Source: Blastocatellia bacterium (GTDB lineage: Bacteria; Acidobacteriota; Blastocatellia; HR10). Taken from it: a stretch of 64,000 nucleotides of DNA. Below are positions 25,411 to 36,287 of the stretch, in pieces; within the stretch, counting starts at the first letter, position 1, and the number at the start of each line of letters is the position of its first letter. A program made the position numbers and the translations under genes. The stretch spans positions 1-64,000 of the forward strand of contig JANWYV010000053.1 of the NCBI GenBank assembly GCA_025055075.1. Direction: 5' to 3'. The notes beneath the pieces are model-generated. The model made no database searches. It was given only the letters and a program-made list of their open reading frames with translations, and was not told the origin of the DNA.

Positions 25411-25450
25411 GGCTCGAGCGGTGGTCCTATGAGTTGAAGCGGGAGCGAGT

Positions 25451-26500
25451 TCATTGAGGCTTCTTCGGATTCGCCGTCGTCGTCTCAGCGGCCGCGTATT
25501 GCTCGCGGTAAGCGGGAGCGATCCAGATGTAAGCATCGCGACGGAGCGTCTCGATATACTCGCGAATGGCCCCCTCGGCGCGTTGTTGTGCCAGGCGCAT
25601 TTGGATCTGGCGTTTCAGTTCGGCATCGAGCGGGCGAACGCGCGCCTCCTGCCGTTCGGTCACCTTCAAGAGTTGGAAGCCATCGGGCAGCTCAATGGGA
25701 GGCGAGACATCGCCTACTTTCAGTCCCTCAATAGCCTTGGCTTGGGCATCGCCCAAAGTGCGCCGGGGACCAAGCGTGAACGTCCCGATGTCACCCTTAT
25801 TGCGAGCCGAAGGACGCGCGGAATACTGAACGGCGAGATCCCCGAAGTCGGCTCCCGCTTTCAACTTCTCTTGAATCTCGCGCACGATCGCGAGCGCCTG
25901 CTCGCGCGAGCGGCCCTGCGTGCTGATGAAGATCTCGCTCAGGCGAACGGTCTCCGGTTCCGTGAACTCCTCGCGATGCTGTTGATAGTACTGTTCGACA
26001 TCGCGATCGAAGATGTTTTGGAAGATGCGGCTGTAGACCTCGCGAGCGAGGACAGCTTCGCGAAGGAAGCGCAGGCGAAGCGTCTGTCGAACTTGATCGG
26101 GATCGAGACCGGCTTCCGCCAAACGCTTCTCCACTTCGGCCGGTGGGATACCTTGCTGTCGGCCCCAGTTGAGGAGGAATTCGTTGATCTGCGTCTCGAC
26201 GGTGATGCCGAGTTCGTTGGCGCGCTGGACGAGGAGCTGATTGTCGATCAACTGTTGCAGAAGGGTCTTGGAAGCCTCGCGATACGCGCGCTCCAACTCT
26301 TCTCCTCTGAGGCCCTGCTGCTCCAATTCCTGTCGCAGCTCGGCTTGCGCGCGGCGCAATGCCGAGAGGGTAATGATGTCGCTGTTGATGCGCGCGACGA
26401 TCTCATCCACGAGGACCGGTTCGTCCTGGCCTCGAGGGAGAGGAGGAGCGAGGAACCAAAGGAGGAATCCGAGGAGACCGGCTATCCCGTATCGTTTCAT
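25451..26500 (-). CDS. SurA/PpiC-type periplasmic peptidyl-prolyl isomerase
   Basis: A 349-residue exported folding factor. Residues 1-24 are a signal peptide (GIAGLLGFLLWFLAPPLPRG). Residues about 28-170 form the SurA-like N-terminal chaperone domain (DEIVARINSDIITLSALRRAQ, QLIDNQLLVQRANELGI, LRLRFLREAVLAREV), and about 180-290 the parvulin domain (VRLSEIFISTQGRSREQALAI, FGDLAVQYSARPSARNKGDIG, PIELPDGFQLLKVTER). There is one parvulin domain, not two. It would help outer-membrane proteins such as those at 17342 and 38891 to fold. It is 14 bases after mfd. Confidence 0.88.
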   Translation of the reverse strand: MKRYGIAGLLGFLLWFLAPPLPRGQDEPVLVDEIVARINSDIITLSALRRAQAELRQELEQQGLRGEELERAYREASKTLLQQLIDNQLLVQRANELGITVETQINEFLLNWGRQQGIPPAEVEKRLAEAGLDPDQVRQTLRLRFLREAVLAREVYSRIFQNIFDRDVEQYYQQHREEFTEPETVRLSEIFISTQGRSREQALAIVREIQEKLKAGADFGDLAVQYSARPSARNKGDIGTFTLGPRRTLGDAQAKAIEGLKVGDVSPPIELPDGFQLLKVTERQEARVRPLDAELKRQIQMRLAQQRAEGAIREYIETLRRDAYIWIAPAYREQYAAAETTTANPKKPQ

Positions 26501-26514
26501 GTGCTCGCGTCCGC

Positions 26515-29500
26515 TCAGTGTTTTCGCTCCCCCTTCGTTGTGTCGGCGCTTGCGGCGCTTCCTTCTCGCTGCGATGGGGAATTGTACGTCGCCTCCTGCA
26601 GCTGGAGCAAGTCGTCGCGAAGCTGAAGGAGGAGCGTTCGTTCATCGGGCGCTGAGAGGTCATACCGCAGCGTGCCCTCAGGGGTGAATTCCGCCGAAGG
26701 ATGCGCGGCGAGGAAAGTCCGACAGCATTCCGGGCTCAAGCGATCGGGATCGGCGAACTGGATGAGAATGCGTGAGCCTTCGCGCTCGATGGCGCGCACG
26801 CGCAGCGAGAGGGCCGCGTTTCGAATCGAGCCAAGGAGCAGGAGGCGTTCGACCTCAGGAGGTAGCGGCCCATATCGGTCCACTAGCTCCTCGCGCAACT
26901 CGGCGAGTTTCGCTTCAGTGCGAGCGGCCGCCAGGCGCTTGTAGACGTGCAAGCGCTGACTCATATCGGCGATATAGGTCTCCGGGATGCGGATAGGGAG
27001 GCGGAGGTTGATCTGCGGGACGATCTCCTCCTCGATCTTCTCGCCGCGCAGCTCGCGGATCGCGCGTTCGAGAAGCTGACAGTACAGCTCGAAGCCGAGC
27101 GCATTGAGATGTCCCGACTGCTCGGGCCCGAGCAAATTCCCGGCACCGCGCAATTCGAGATCGAGAGCCGCGAGGCGAAAGCCCGAGCCCAGGTCGGAGA
27201 ATTCCTTGAGGGCGGCCAATCGCCGACGCGCGACCGAGCTGAGCGTGGCCTCCGGAGGGATAAGCAAATACGCATAGGCGAGGCGATTGGACCGACCGAC
27301 GCGCCCACGCAGTTGGTAGAGGTCGGCCAAGCCGAAGCGCTCGGCCATGTTGATCAAGATCGTGTTCGCTTGCGGGATGTCAATGCCGTTCTCGATGATC
27401 GTCGTCGTGACGAGGACATCCAGCTCCTGGCGGACGAAGCGCAAGACCGTGCGCTCCAATTCGCGCTCCGAGAGCCGACCGTGCGCGACGCCGACGCGCG
27501 CATGGGGGACGAGTTGGCGGATGAGATGCGCGATCTCGTGGATCGTCTCAATGTCGTTGTGGACGAAGAAGACCTGCCCGCCGCGTTGCAATTCGCGCTC
27601 GATGGCGCTGCGAATGATCGCCGAAGAGAAGGGGACGATCGCGGTCTGCACAGCCAACCGATCCGGCGGAGGGGTCTGAATGACGGAGAGATCGCGCAGT
27701 CCGGTGAGCGCCATGTAGAGCGTGCGAGGGATCGGCGTCGCTGTGAGCGTGAGCACATCCACGCGGCGTCGCAGTTGTTTCAGTTGCTCCTTATGTCGGA
27801 CGCCGAACCGTTGCTCTTCATCAATGATCACCAGGCCGAGGTCGCGGAAGCGCACATCGCGGCCGAGCAGACGATGGGTCCCGATGACGATATCCACCGT
27901 TCCCTCCTCCAGGCCTCGGAGCGTGCGCGCGATCTCGGCACGGGAGCAGAATCGGGAGAGCTGCGCGATGGTGATGGGGAACGCGGCGAAGCGGCGCGTG
28001 AACGTGCGGTAGTGCTGCTCGACCAAGACCGTCGTGGGAGCGAGCACGGCCACTTGCTTGCCGTCCATGACGGCCTTGAAAGCCGCGCGCATAGCGACTT
28101 CCGTCTTGCCGAATCCGACGTCCCCGCATAGGAGCCGATCCATCGGGACCGGACGTTCCATGTCGCGCTTGATCTCTTCGAGCGCGCGGGCCTGATCGGG
28201 GGTCAGTTCATACTCGAAGCTGGCCTCGAACTCGGCCTGCCAAGGGGTATCGGGACTGAAGGCGTGTCCGGGGATGAGCTTGCGCTCGGCATAGAGCTTG
28301 AGCAACTCTTCGGCCAGATCTCGCATGGCGCGCACTGCGCGCGCTTTCGTACGAAGCCAGGTCGTTCCACCCAACCGATCCAGGCGTGGTGGTCCTCCGT
28401 CAGCGCCCACGTATTTCTGCACCAGGTCCAATCGCTCCACCGGCACGTAGAGTCGCGCGTCGTCGGCATAGCGAAGCAGCAAGAAATCGTGCGGCGTGCC
28501 CTCGGGCGTCCTCAATTGGACGAGCCCCTCGAATTGTCCGATCCCATGGTCCACGTGCACGAGATAATCGCCCGGCTTGAGGTCCTTGAAATCTGAGAGG
28601 AAGGCTGCCGAAGGCCGCTCCCGACTCGGCGATGGCCTCGCGGCTTCTGGCTCTTCGCGAAGCAGGTCATGTTGGCTGAAGACGGAGACTCCGAGCGCAG
28701 GCAAATGGAATCCCGAGCGCAGATGCCCGACGAGAATGAAAAGAGGCCATCGCGGAAGATGATCGCCGGGGGCGATCGCCGGACCGCTCGTTGAAGGGAA
28801 CATGTCCACCGGTACGTCATGTTCGGTGAAGAGCTTGAGGAAGTGTTCGGCGAGCGATTTCGATCGCGCGATGAGGAACGTGAGCGCGCCGGGCTGCGGC
28901 GTCAGGACCTTCGTCCATTCGATCGTGGGCGTGCGCGCGCCTCTCTCGCTCACCGCGCGGAATTCGATCACAGGAGGAAGCCCGTCTTCCGCCTCCGTGA
29001 GGAGCGGCGAGCGTCCGAGCGGATGCAGCTCGATGCGCTGTCGTGCGGTCAAACGCGCGGTCAACTCCATCGGCGTGAGGAAGTAGTGCTCGGGCGGGAG
29101 GACAATGCGCCCGTTCTCTCTGGCCGCGTCGTAATGCTCCATCATCGCTTGCCAAAGCTGTTCGACGTAGGTGGGCATTCTCACTGCGTCGTCCACGAGG
29201 AAGAAGGCCGAGGGGAGCCACTCGAAGAGCGTGTGCGTCAGCGGACGCGTCAAAGGAATGAGGAATTCCCAGCCTGGGGGCAGATCTCCCGTTTGCGCTG
29301 CAATCTGCACGCGCTTACGATCATGCGCAAACTGCGGCTCGGCCCATTCGCGCGCCAGTCGCTCATTCCACCGCTGTAGCTCTTCACGCGAGACGGCGAA
29401 TTCTCGGAGAGGGATGATGCGCGTGTGGTCGAGCGAGGCGATCGAGCGTTGGGATTCCGGATCGAAAGCGCGAAGCGAAGCGACCTCGTCGCCGAAGAAT

Positions 29501-30135
29501 TCGATGCGTACGGGCGTGGACTCCGACGGCGAGTAGACGTCAAGGATACCGCCGCGCCAACTGAATTGGCCCGGCTCTCGTACCGGGTCCTCGCGCACAT
29601 AACCCGCTGTCAGCAGCGCGGAGACGAGCGTTTCGGGGGCGATCTCCTCGCCGGGGGCGAGTCGCAGATCGAGGCGTCGAAGATCCTCGGGCGGGAACGT
29701 TCGCATCATGAGCGCCTTCGCCTCCACGAGGACGATCGCCGCCTCTCCTTGCGCGAGCATCGTGAGCGCATGAGCGCGCTGTTGCAGTACGGCCGGATGT
29801 GGGGAGAGTCCATCAAAAGGTGAGACGTCGAGAGCCGGAAGCAGCACTACGGTCGAAGACGCGTCCTCGCTGAGCACCGACAGGAAGAGACGCACTTCTT
29901 CGCCGAGGGCCTGAAGGTCTTCTTCCATCCCGACGAAGACGAGTGGGCGCGCATCTCCCGAGAGGAACCATCGAAGTGCTGCCAAGAAGAAGGCCTTCGC
30001 TCCCGAAGCGTGCACGTCAGAAACGGCGAGAACCGGCTCTCCGCGAGCGATCCCTTCTCGCAGAGCGCGCAGAGCGGGATCGGCTCGCAGCCGTCGTCGG
30101 AGTTCGTCCCGAGCGTTCTCCTCGTAGCGGCCCAT
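26515..30135 (-). CDS. mfd: Transcription-repair coupling factor
   Basis: A 1206-residue DNA translocase that removes stalled RNA polymerase and recruits UvrA. The N-terminal UvrB-like module ends with RIEFFGDEVASLRAFDPESQ; the polymerase-interacting domain starts at FKDLKPGDYLVHVDHGIGQFEG; the motor has Walker A CGDVGFGKTEVAMRA, DEEQRFGVRHKEQLK, TATPIPRTLYMALTGLRDLS, and GRVGRSNRLAYAYLL; the C-terminal TRCF domain follows. Length is normal and nothing is missing. It lies 6 bases from the heptose adenylyltransferase gene and upstream of the SurA-like gene in an apparent operon. Confidence 0.97.
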   Translation of the reverse strand: MGRYEENARDELRRRLRADPALRALREGIARGEPVLAVSDVHASGAKAFFLAALRWFLSGDARPLVFVGMEEDLQALGEEVRLFLSVLSEDASSTVVLLPALDVSPFDGLSPHPAVLQQRAHALTMLAQGEAAIVLVEAKALMMRTFPPEDLRRLDLRLAPGEEIAPETLVSALLTAGYVREDPVREPGQFSWRGGILDVYSPSESTPVRIEFFGDEVASLRAFDPESQRSIASLDHTRIIPLREFAVSREELQRWNERLAREWAEPQFAHDRKRVQIAAQTGDLPPGWEFLIPLTRPLTHTLFEWLPSAFFLVDDAVRMPTYVEQLWQAMMEHYDAARENGRIVLPPEHYFLTPMELTARLTARQRIELHPLGRSPLLTEAEDGLPPVIEFRAVSERGARTPTIEWTKVLTPQPGALTFLIARSKSLAEHFLKLFTEHDVPVDMFPSTSGPAIAPGDHLPRWPLFILVGHLRSGFHLPALGVSVFSQHDLLREEPEAARPSPSRERPSAAFLSDFKDLKPGDYLVHVDHGIGQFEGLVQLRTPEGTPHDFLLLRYADDARLYVPVERLDLVQKYVGADGGPPRLDRLGGTTWLRTKARAVRAMRDLAEELLKLYAERKLIPGHAFSPDTPWQAEFEASFEYELTPDQARALEEIKRDMERPVPMDRLLCGDVGFGKTEVAMRAAFKAVMDGKQVAVLAPTTVLVEQHYRTFTRRFAAFPITIAQLSRFCSRAEIARTLRGLEEGTVDIVIGTHRLLGRDVRFRDLGLVIIDEEQRFGVRHKEQLKQLRRRVDVLTLTATPIPRTLYMALTGLRDLSVIQTPPPDRLAVQTAIVPFSSAIIRSAIERELQRGGQVFFVHNDIETIHEIAHLIRQLVPHARVGVAHGRLSERELERTVLRFVRQELDVLVTTTIIENGIDIPQANTILINMAERFGLADLYQLRGRVGRSNRLAYAYLLIPPEATLSSVARRRLAALKEFSDLGSGFRLAALDLELRGAGNLLGPEQSGHLNALGFELYCQLLERAIRELRGEKIEEEIVPQINLRLPIRIPETYIADMSQRLHVYKRLAAARTEAKLAELREELVDRYGPLPPEVERLLLLGSIRNAALSLRVRAIEREGSRILIQFADPDRLSPECCRTFLAAHPSAEFTPEGTLRYDLSAPDERTLLLQLRDDLLQLQEATYNSPSQREGSAASADTTKGERKH

Positions 30136-30141
30136 GTGCGC

Positions 30142-30618
30142 TCAGGAGAGCATGGTGCGAATGCGCTCGATCAATCTCGTCGTGGAATAGCCCTCGTGAT
30201 ACGGCAACGAGAGGACGCGTCCGCCAGCCGCTTCGACTTCCTCGCGGCCGACGATCTCTTCCAAGCGCCAATCGCCGCCTTTGACGAGGACATCGGGCAA
30301 GAGAGCGGCGATGAGGGCGCGCGGCGTGAGGTCATCGAAGATAGTGACGTAATCCACGGCTTCCAGAGCGGCGAGCATCTCCGCGCGCTCTCGTTCGGGG
30401 AAGATGGGACGGCCTGGGCCTTTCAAGGCGCGAACGGAGGCGTCGCTGTTGATTGCGACGATGAGGACGTCGCCGAGCGCTTTCGCTTGCTGCAGGAACC
30501 GGATGTGGCCAGGATGCAGCAGGTCAAAGCAACCGTTGGTGAAGACGACGCGCCGGCCTTCGCGCCGCAGGCGCTCGCGCTCGCGTTCGAGAGCCGGTGG
30601 GTCGAGGATCTCCCCCAT
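30142..30618 (-). CDS. rfaE2: D-glycero-beta-D-manno-heptose 1-phosphate adenylyltransferase
   Basis: A 158-residue nucleotidyltransferase that makes ADP-heptose for the LPS inner core. [22 protein letters not shown] contains the HPGH (HxGH) nucleotide-binding motif, followed by [19 protein letters not shown], the Glu/Arg-rich [10 protein letters not shown], and [11 protein letters not shown] (the TTRLI-type motif). In E. coli this is the C-terminal half of HldE; here it stands alone, with no kinase half nearby. It implies heptose-containing LPS. It lies between serS and mfd. Confidence 0.92.
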   Translation of the reverse strand: MGEILDPPALERERERLRREGRRVVFTNGCFDLLHPGHIRFLQQAKALGDVLIVAINSDASVRALKGPGRPIFPERERAEMLAALEAVDYVTIFDDLTPRALIAALLPDVLVKGGDWRLEEIVGREEVEAAGGRVLSLPYHEGYSTTRLIERIRTMLS

Positions 30619-30636
30619 AGCGAATCTCCGGGCTCA

Positions 30637-32028
<1,392 letters not shown>

Positions 32029-32136
32029 TTACAAATTAGCATAGCTCGACGGGAGCAGCAAATACGGAGAATCGCCATGCTTTGCGCTTAGCAGGGGTGT
32101 TGTTCGTCGCGCAGACGGTGGAATTGAGGAGGAGGG

Positions 32137-33012
32137 ATGACGAGGAGGGGGAGAATTCGGAAGGCTGTATTTCCAGCCGCCGGACTCGGGACGCGCTTTT
32201 TGCCCGCGACCAAAGCGCAGCCCAAGGAGATGCTGCCGCTGGTGGATAAACCGCTCATTCAATATGCTGTCGAGGAGGCGATTCAGAGCGGGATCGAGCA
32301 AATGATCATCGTGACCGGGCGCGGCAAGAACGCCATCGAGGATCATTTCGACATCGCCTTCGAATTGGAGCAGACACTCGAAGAGCGAGGGAGGCATGAT
32401 CAGGCGGAGGAGATTCGGCGAATCGCGGAGATGACGCGTTTCGCCTACGTGCGACAAAAGAAGGCGTTGGGGTTGGGACATGCGATCTTGGTCGCGCGCG
32501 ACCTCGTGGATGATGAACCATTCGCCGTCCTGTTGGGCGACGATGTGATTGATGCCCAGACGCCGTGCGTGAAGCAACTGATGGCCGTCTTCGAGCGGTA
32601 TGCGGCGCCGGTGATCGCCCTTTTGCGGATCGAGGGACCGGAGATCTCCCGCTTCGGCGTTGTGCGAGGCGAACCCATTGGGCCTCGCCTTTATCGGCTT
32701 CTGGACATGGTGGAGAAACCCCGGCCCGAGGAAGCGCCTTCCAACCTGGCTATCGTGGGACGGTACATTCTGACGCCCGATATTTTCGAGGAGCTGGAGA
32801 GGACGCCACCGGGCGCTGGCGGGGAGATTCAACTCACCGATGCCTTGCGGGCCTTGTTACGACGGCGGCCTGTTTACGGCTACGAGTTCGAGGGCAAGCG
32901 TTACGATGCGGGGGACAAATTGGGCTTTCTGATCGCCACGGTTGAGCTGGCGCTCAAACGGGAAGACATCGGGGAAGCGTTTCGAGAATATCTGAGGAGG
33001 TTGCCACTCTGA
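32137..33012 (+). CDS. galU: UTP-glucose-1-phosphate uridylyltransferase
   Basis: A 291-residue enzyme making UDP-glucose. KAVFPAAGLGTRFLPATKAQPKEMLPLVDKP is the nucleotide-binding start, IIVTGRGKNAIEDHFD and AVLLGDDVID follow, and EKPRPEEAPSNLAIVGRYIL and YRFEGKRYDAGDKLGF-like YGYEFEGKRYDAGDKLG close the active site. UDP-glucose is the substrate of the dehydrogenase encoded at 53038. A strong GGAGGAGG SD precedes the ATG. The stop and the next ATG share one base (TGATG). Confidence 0.96.
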   Translation: MTRRGRIRKAVFPAAGLGTRFLPATKAQPKEMLPLVDKPLIQYAVEEAIQSGIEQMIIVTGRGKNAIEDHFDIAFELEQTLEERGRHDQAEEIRRIAEMTRFAYVRQKKALGLGHAILVARDLVDDEPFAVLLGDDVIDAQTPCVKQLMAVFERYAAPVIALLRIEGPEISRFGVVRGEPIGPRLYRLLDMVEKPRPEEAPSNLAIVGRYILTPDIFEELERTPPGAGGEIQLTDALRALLRRRPVYGYEFEGKRYDAGDKLGFLIATVELALKREDIGEAFREYLRRLPL

Positions 33013-33791
33013 TGTTTCGGCTGCCGCAACGACGGCTTCCGGCTTGGGCCCAAGAGGTGGAGGAGGCGCGCGCAGCTTACGATGCGCTCGCACCGCTATC
33101 GGCGGAACGGTTGGGAGAGCTGGCTGGATGGCTTCTGTTGGAACAGGTCACTCACGAGATGCGCCTGGACGGGTATCGGTTGGAGCGCGAGCGCTTGCGG
33201 GAGCTTCTCCTCGAAGGGAAGATGGCAGAGACTCCTGAGGAGCAGCTTGCGCTCGGCTTCGCGGCTGCCATTCGGCGACTGAGCGCGCACGTCGCCACCG
33301 GACTGGAGGAAGGACGCCCGGTCGAGCTGACGCTGGAGTTGCTTCTGGACCTGGCGCGCTTGAGCCTCGGGCGTGCCGAAGGCGCGAAGGAGCTTCTGCG
33401 CCATCGGCGCGTGAATCCTCTGTATCCGGAACATGATCCCTGCTCGCCTGAGGAGCTACCGCATCTGTTGCGATTGGCCCTAGAATGGTTCACCGCCGAG
33501 AGCTTCGCCGAATTGAATCCCATTGAGCAAGCGGCCTTGGTGCATGTTCGGCTCTTCGACCTCCAACCGTTCGAACGGGCCTCGCAGCGCGTGGCGCGTT
33601 TGGCGGCGAACCTCTACACGTTGCGCGCGGGGCTGCCGCCCATCCTCATCCCGGTGGAGGCGACCGCGGCCTACTACGAAGCGTTGCTCTCCGGGCTGCG
33701 GATGGCGACCGAACCACTTGTGGAGTTGTTTGCGCGCTTGGTGGCCGGAACACTGCGCACGCTCCGACAGCTCGCTTTGGAGAGCGCGTGA
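33012..33791 (+). CDS. Fic-fold protein with degenerate active site
   Basis: A 259-residue helical protein. WLLLEQVTHEMRLDGYRLERERL resembles the region of Fic proteins that precedes the core (inhibitory or substrate-entry helices). LNPIEQAALVHVRLFDLQPFERASQRVARLAANLYTLRAG occupies the place of the Fic helix, but the motif HPFxxGNGR is changed: the catalytic His is Leu (LQPF) and the Gly-Asn are lost, while PF and the Arg side remain. AMPylation is therefore unlikely. It overlaps galU by one base and precedes the RNB ribonuclease by 3 bases, so the three are cotranscribed. Fold assignment is from pattern only. Confidence 0.6.
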   Translation: MFRLPQRRLPAWAQEVEEARAAYDALAPLSAERLGELAGWLLLEQVTHEMRLDGYRLERERLRELLLEGKMAETPEEQLALGFAAAIRRLSAHVATGLEEGRPVELTLELLLDLARLSLGRAEGAKELLRHRRVNPLYPEHDPCSPEELPHLLRLALEWFTAESFAELNPIEQAALVHVRLFDLQPFERASQRVARLAANLYTLRAGLPPILIPVEATAAYYEALLSGLRMATEPLVELFARLVAGTLRTLRQLALESA

Positions 33792-33794
33792 GCG

Positions 33795-35804
33795 ATGGAT
33801 GGGCGTCGAATCGAAGAGTGCGAGGGGCGGATCGTCGAATTCCTCGACGAGGAGATGCCTCAACTGGGGCTCGTCCTCAAGGCTGGAAAGGAGCGCGTGC
33901 ACCTTCTGGATGAGCGAGGGCGGGAGAGCTCTGTGTCGGTGGCGCGGGTGTATCTCGTGCACACAGTGAAGCCCATCGAGCGGGGGGAATTCCCACAGCA
34001 GCTCGAGACCTTACGGGCGCAGATCGAAGCTCGGCGTCGAGAGGTTGATCTCGATCTCCTATGGGAGGGGGTACGGGGAGAAGAGCGGGAATATACGCTC
34101 GCGGAATTGACCGAGCACTATTTCGGCACGGCCTCCGCGATTGAGCAAGCCGCGATGATGCGCGCACTCGTCGAGGATCGCCTTTATTTTCGGCGGCGCG
34201 GGGTGCGTTTCATCCCCCGTTCGCCGGAGCAGTTGGAACAAATCCGTCATCAGGAAGCGCAGCGGCAGCAACGCGCGCAGCTCAAAGAGCGGGTAATCAG
34301 TTGGTTTCGCTTCGTGCTCACCTCCACGGAGCCGGTGGAAGTGCCCGAGGAATGGACGGGGATACTGGAGCGCGTGGAAGACTTCCTCCTGCGCCGGCAG
34401 ATGAACGATGTGGCTCGATGGCTCGTGGAAGTGGATGAGGAGCGAACAGCGCGCGATATCGCCTATGAGGTGTTGGTGAAGACGGGACGATTGGAGGCGA
34501 TGGCCGATCCCTTCCTCATCCTCGCAGGGTTGGACGTGACCTTTCGGACGCGGGCCATCGAAGCCGCTGATCGGTTGATCCCATTCGCCGGAGCTTCGGA
34601 TCGCGTGGACTTCACGTCGGCATGGACGGTCTCGATTGATGACGAAGAAACCGAGGAGATTGACGACGCCCTCAGTCTGGAGCCAGCGGCCGAGGGATGG
34701 CGCCTGGGGATCCACATCGCTGATGTGGCGCACTACGTGCGCAAGGGGGATGCGCTCGATGAAGAGGCAGCGCGGCGCGGAGTGACGGCTTACCTGCCGA
34801 CGCAGCGCGTGTTGATGTTCCCTGAGCGACTCTCCTGTGATCTGGCGAGCTTGCGACAAGGGGAATTGCGACCGACGCTCAGTCTCGTGCTCAGCGTGGA
34901 CGAGGAGGGGAGCGTGCGCGAAACGACGCTCGTCCCTGGCATGATCCGCGTCCGATGGCGGCTCAGTTATGAGGGAGCGGACCGGTTGATCGCCGAGGAT
35001 GAGGGGGAGATGGGCGAGTATTTGCGGCAGCTCTTGCGATGGGCGCGGCAGTGGGCCGACGAGCGGTTTCAGCGGGGCGCTCTTTGGCTGCGGCGTCCCG
35101 AGATGAAGGTGCGCGTGCGCGATGGTCAAATTCATGTCAAGCGGCTCGATCCGGGAACGCCCAGCCGTTTCCTGGTGAGCGAGCTGATGGTCTTGATGAA
35201 TCACGTCGCGGCCGAACACGCGGCCCGTGAGGGCATCCCGATCATCTTTCGGGCGCAGGATCCACCGGCGCATCCCCTCGATGACGAATTGCGCGCGCAA
35301 TTGCGCGCGGCCTACGATCCCGTTCGCATTGAACAGGTCGTTCGAGGGCTTCAGCGTTCTCGCCTCTCGCTCTCCCCGCAACCGCATGCGGGGCTCGGCC
35401 TGAGCGCTTATACCCAGCTGACCTCCCCTATTCGACGCTTCGCCGATCTGGTCGTGCAGCGGCAGATTCGGGCGGCTCTGGTCGGCGAACCCTATCCTTA
35501 CGAGCGGGAGGAGTTGTTGGAAGTTTTGGCGACAGCGGAGACGGTCGAGCGCGAAATGCGCGCGTTGGAGCAGCGAGCGCAACGCTACTGGCTGCTGGAA
35601 TATCTCCGGCAGCTTCCGGAAGAGGCGGAGTTAGAAGCTCTCGTCATCAAACGCGTCCGCGAGGGGTATGAGGTCGAATTGACGGAGTGGCTCGTGCGAG
35701 CGCTCCTGCGCGCGAACGCGGAGCTGGCTCCCGGGACGCCTCTGCGCGTGAAGCGCGAGCATTGTGATCCGAAATCTGGCCTCTTGCGGGTGCGGATGGT
35801 TTGA
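33795..35804 (+). CDS. RNB-domain (RNase II/R-like) exoribonuclease
   Basis: A 669-residue 3'-5' exoribonuclease. The N-terminus has a small beta-barrel (GLVLKAGKERVHLLDERG) and a helical region instead of the usual cold-shock domains. The catalytic RNB domain spans about residues 275-590: the metal-binding Asp cluster IDDEETEEIDDALS, GIHIADVAHYVRKGDALDEEAARRG, LPTQRVLMFPERLS, and LGLSAYTQLTSPIRRFADLVVQRQI. After it there are only about 65 residues, too short for a standard S1 domain plus tail. This layout resembles cyanobacterial and plastid RNB enzymes more than E. coli RNase R. It is translated just after the Fic-like gene. Confidence 0.9.
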   Translation: MDGRRIEECEGRIVEFLDEEMPQLGLVLKAGKERVHLLDERGRESSVSVARVYLVHTVKPIERGEFPQQLETLRAQIEARRREVDLDLLWEGVRGEEREYTLAELTEHYFGTASAIEQAAMMRALVEDRLYFRRRGVRFIPRSPEQLEQIRHQEAQRQQRAQLKERVISWFRFVLTSTEPVEVPEEWTGILERVEDFLLRRQMNDVARWLVEVDEERTARDIAYEVLVKTGRLEAMADPFLILAGLDVTFRTRAIEAADRLIPFAGASDRVDFTSAWTVSIDDEETEEIDDALSLEPAAEGWRLGIHIADVAHYVRKGDALDEEAARRGVTAYLPTQRVLMFPERLSCDLASLRQGELRPTLSLVLSVDEEGSVRETTLVPGMIRVRWRLSYEGADRLIAEDEGEMGEYLRQLLRWARQWADERFQRGALWLRRPEMKVRVRDGQIHVKRLDPGTPSRFLVSELMVLMNHVAAEHAAREGIPIIFRAQDPPAHPLDDELRAQLRAAYDPVRIEQVVRGLQRSRLSLSPQPHAGLGLSAYTQLTSPIRRFADLVVQRQIRAALVGEPYPYEREELLEVLATAETVEREMRALEQRAQRYWLLEYLRQLPEEAELEALVIKRVREGYEVELTEWLVRALLRANAELAPGTPLRVKREHCDPKSGLLRVRMV

Positions 35805-35825
35805 GTCGTGTGAGGAGGAGGACCG

Positions 35826-36257
35826 ATGATCACGGTTCCGAAACTGACGCTCGAGGATGCCAAGATCATCCTAGAAGGCGCCGAACGCAAGGCGCGCGAG
35901 ATCGGCGTGCCGATGGACATCGCCGTCGTGGACGATGGGGGGAATCTGCTCGCCTTCTATCGCATGGATGGGGCGAAGATCACCAGCATTGATATCGCCA
36001 TCAATAAAGCGTTCACGGCGGCGGGAGCGCGCAAGGCGACGCACGAATATGCGGAGATCGCGCAGCCGGGGGGACCGGCCTTTGGCATCCACGTCAGCAA
36101 CCAAGGTCGGTTCATGATCTTCGGCGGTGGCCTGCCGATCTTCGTGGATGGACAGATCGTCGGCGGCGTCGGCTGCAGCTCGGGAACGCCGGAGCAAGAT
36201 CGGTTGGTCGCACAAGCCGGCATCGAGGCGTTCTTGGCTTCCCTCGAACGAGGATAA
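35826..36257 (+). CDS. GlcG/HbpS-like (DUF336) protein
   Basis: A 143-residue protein of the HbpS/GlcG family. LTLEDAKIILEGAERKAREIG, PMDIAVVDDGGNLLAFYRMDGA, SIDIAINKAFTAAGARK, GGPAFGIHV and the glycine-rich GGGLPIFVDGQIVGGVGCSSG are all family signatures. Members form octamers, some bind heme, others sit next to glycolate or diol metabolism genes. It is cytoplasmic here (no signal). It lies 21 bases after the ribonuclease gene, with AGGAGGA before its ATG. Its exact role is unknown. Confidence 0.88.
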   Translation: MITVPKLTLEDAKIILEGAERKAREIGVPMDIAVVDDGGNLLAFYRMDGAKITSIDIAINKAFTAAGARKATHEYAEIAQPGGPAFGIHVSNQGRFMIFGGGLPIFVDGQIVGGVGCSSGTPEQDRLVAQAGIEAFLASLERG

Positions 36258-36287
36258 CGCTGAGCCTCTCCGTGGAGTCGCGAAGCG

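Noticed and set aside
25454-26626. A 390-codon open frame on the plus strand
   Set aside because: It is antisense to the SurA-like gene; its translation has no recognisable domain and arises from codon bias in GC-rich DNA.
26947-28131. A 394-codon plus-strand frame
   Set aside because: Antisense to mfd, whose motifs are intact; acidic/Arg-rich translation typical of a shadow frame.
34059-35582. A 507-codon minus-strand frame
   Set aside because: Antisense to the RNB ribonuclease with its Asp cluster; no family resemblance.
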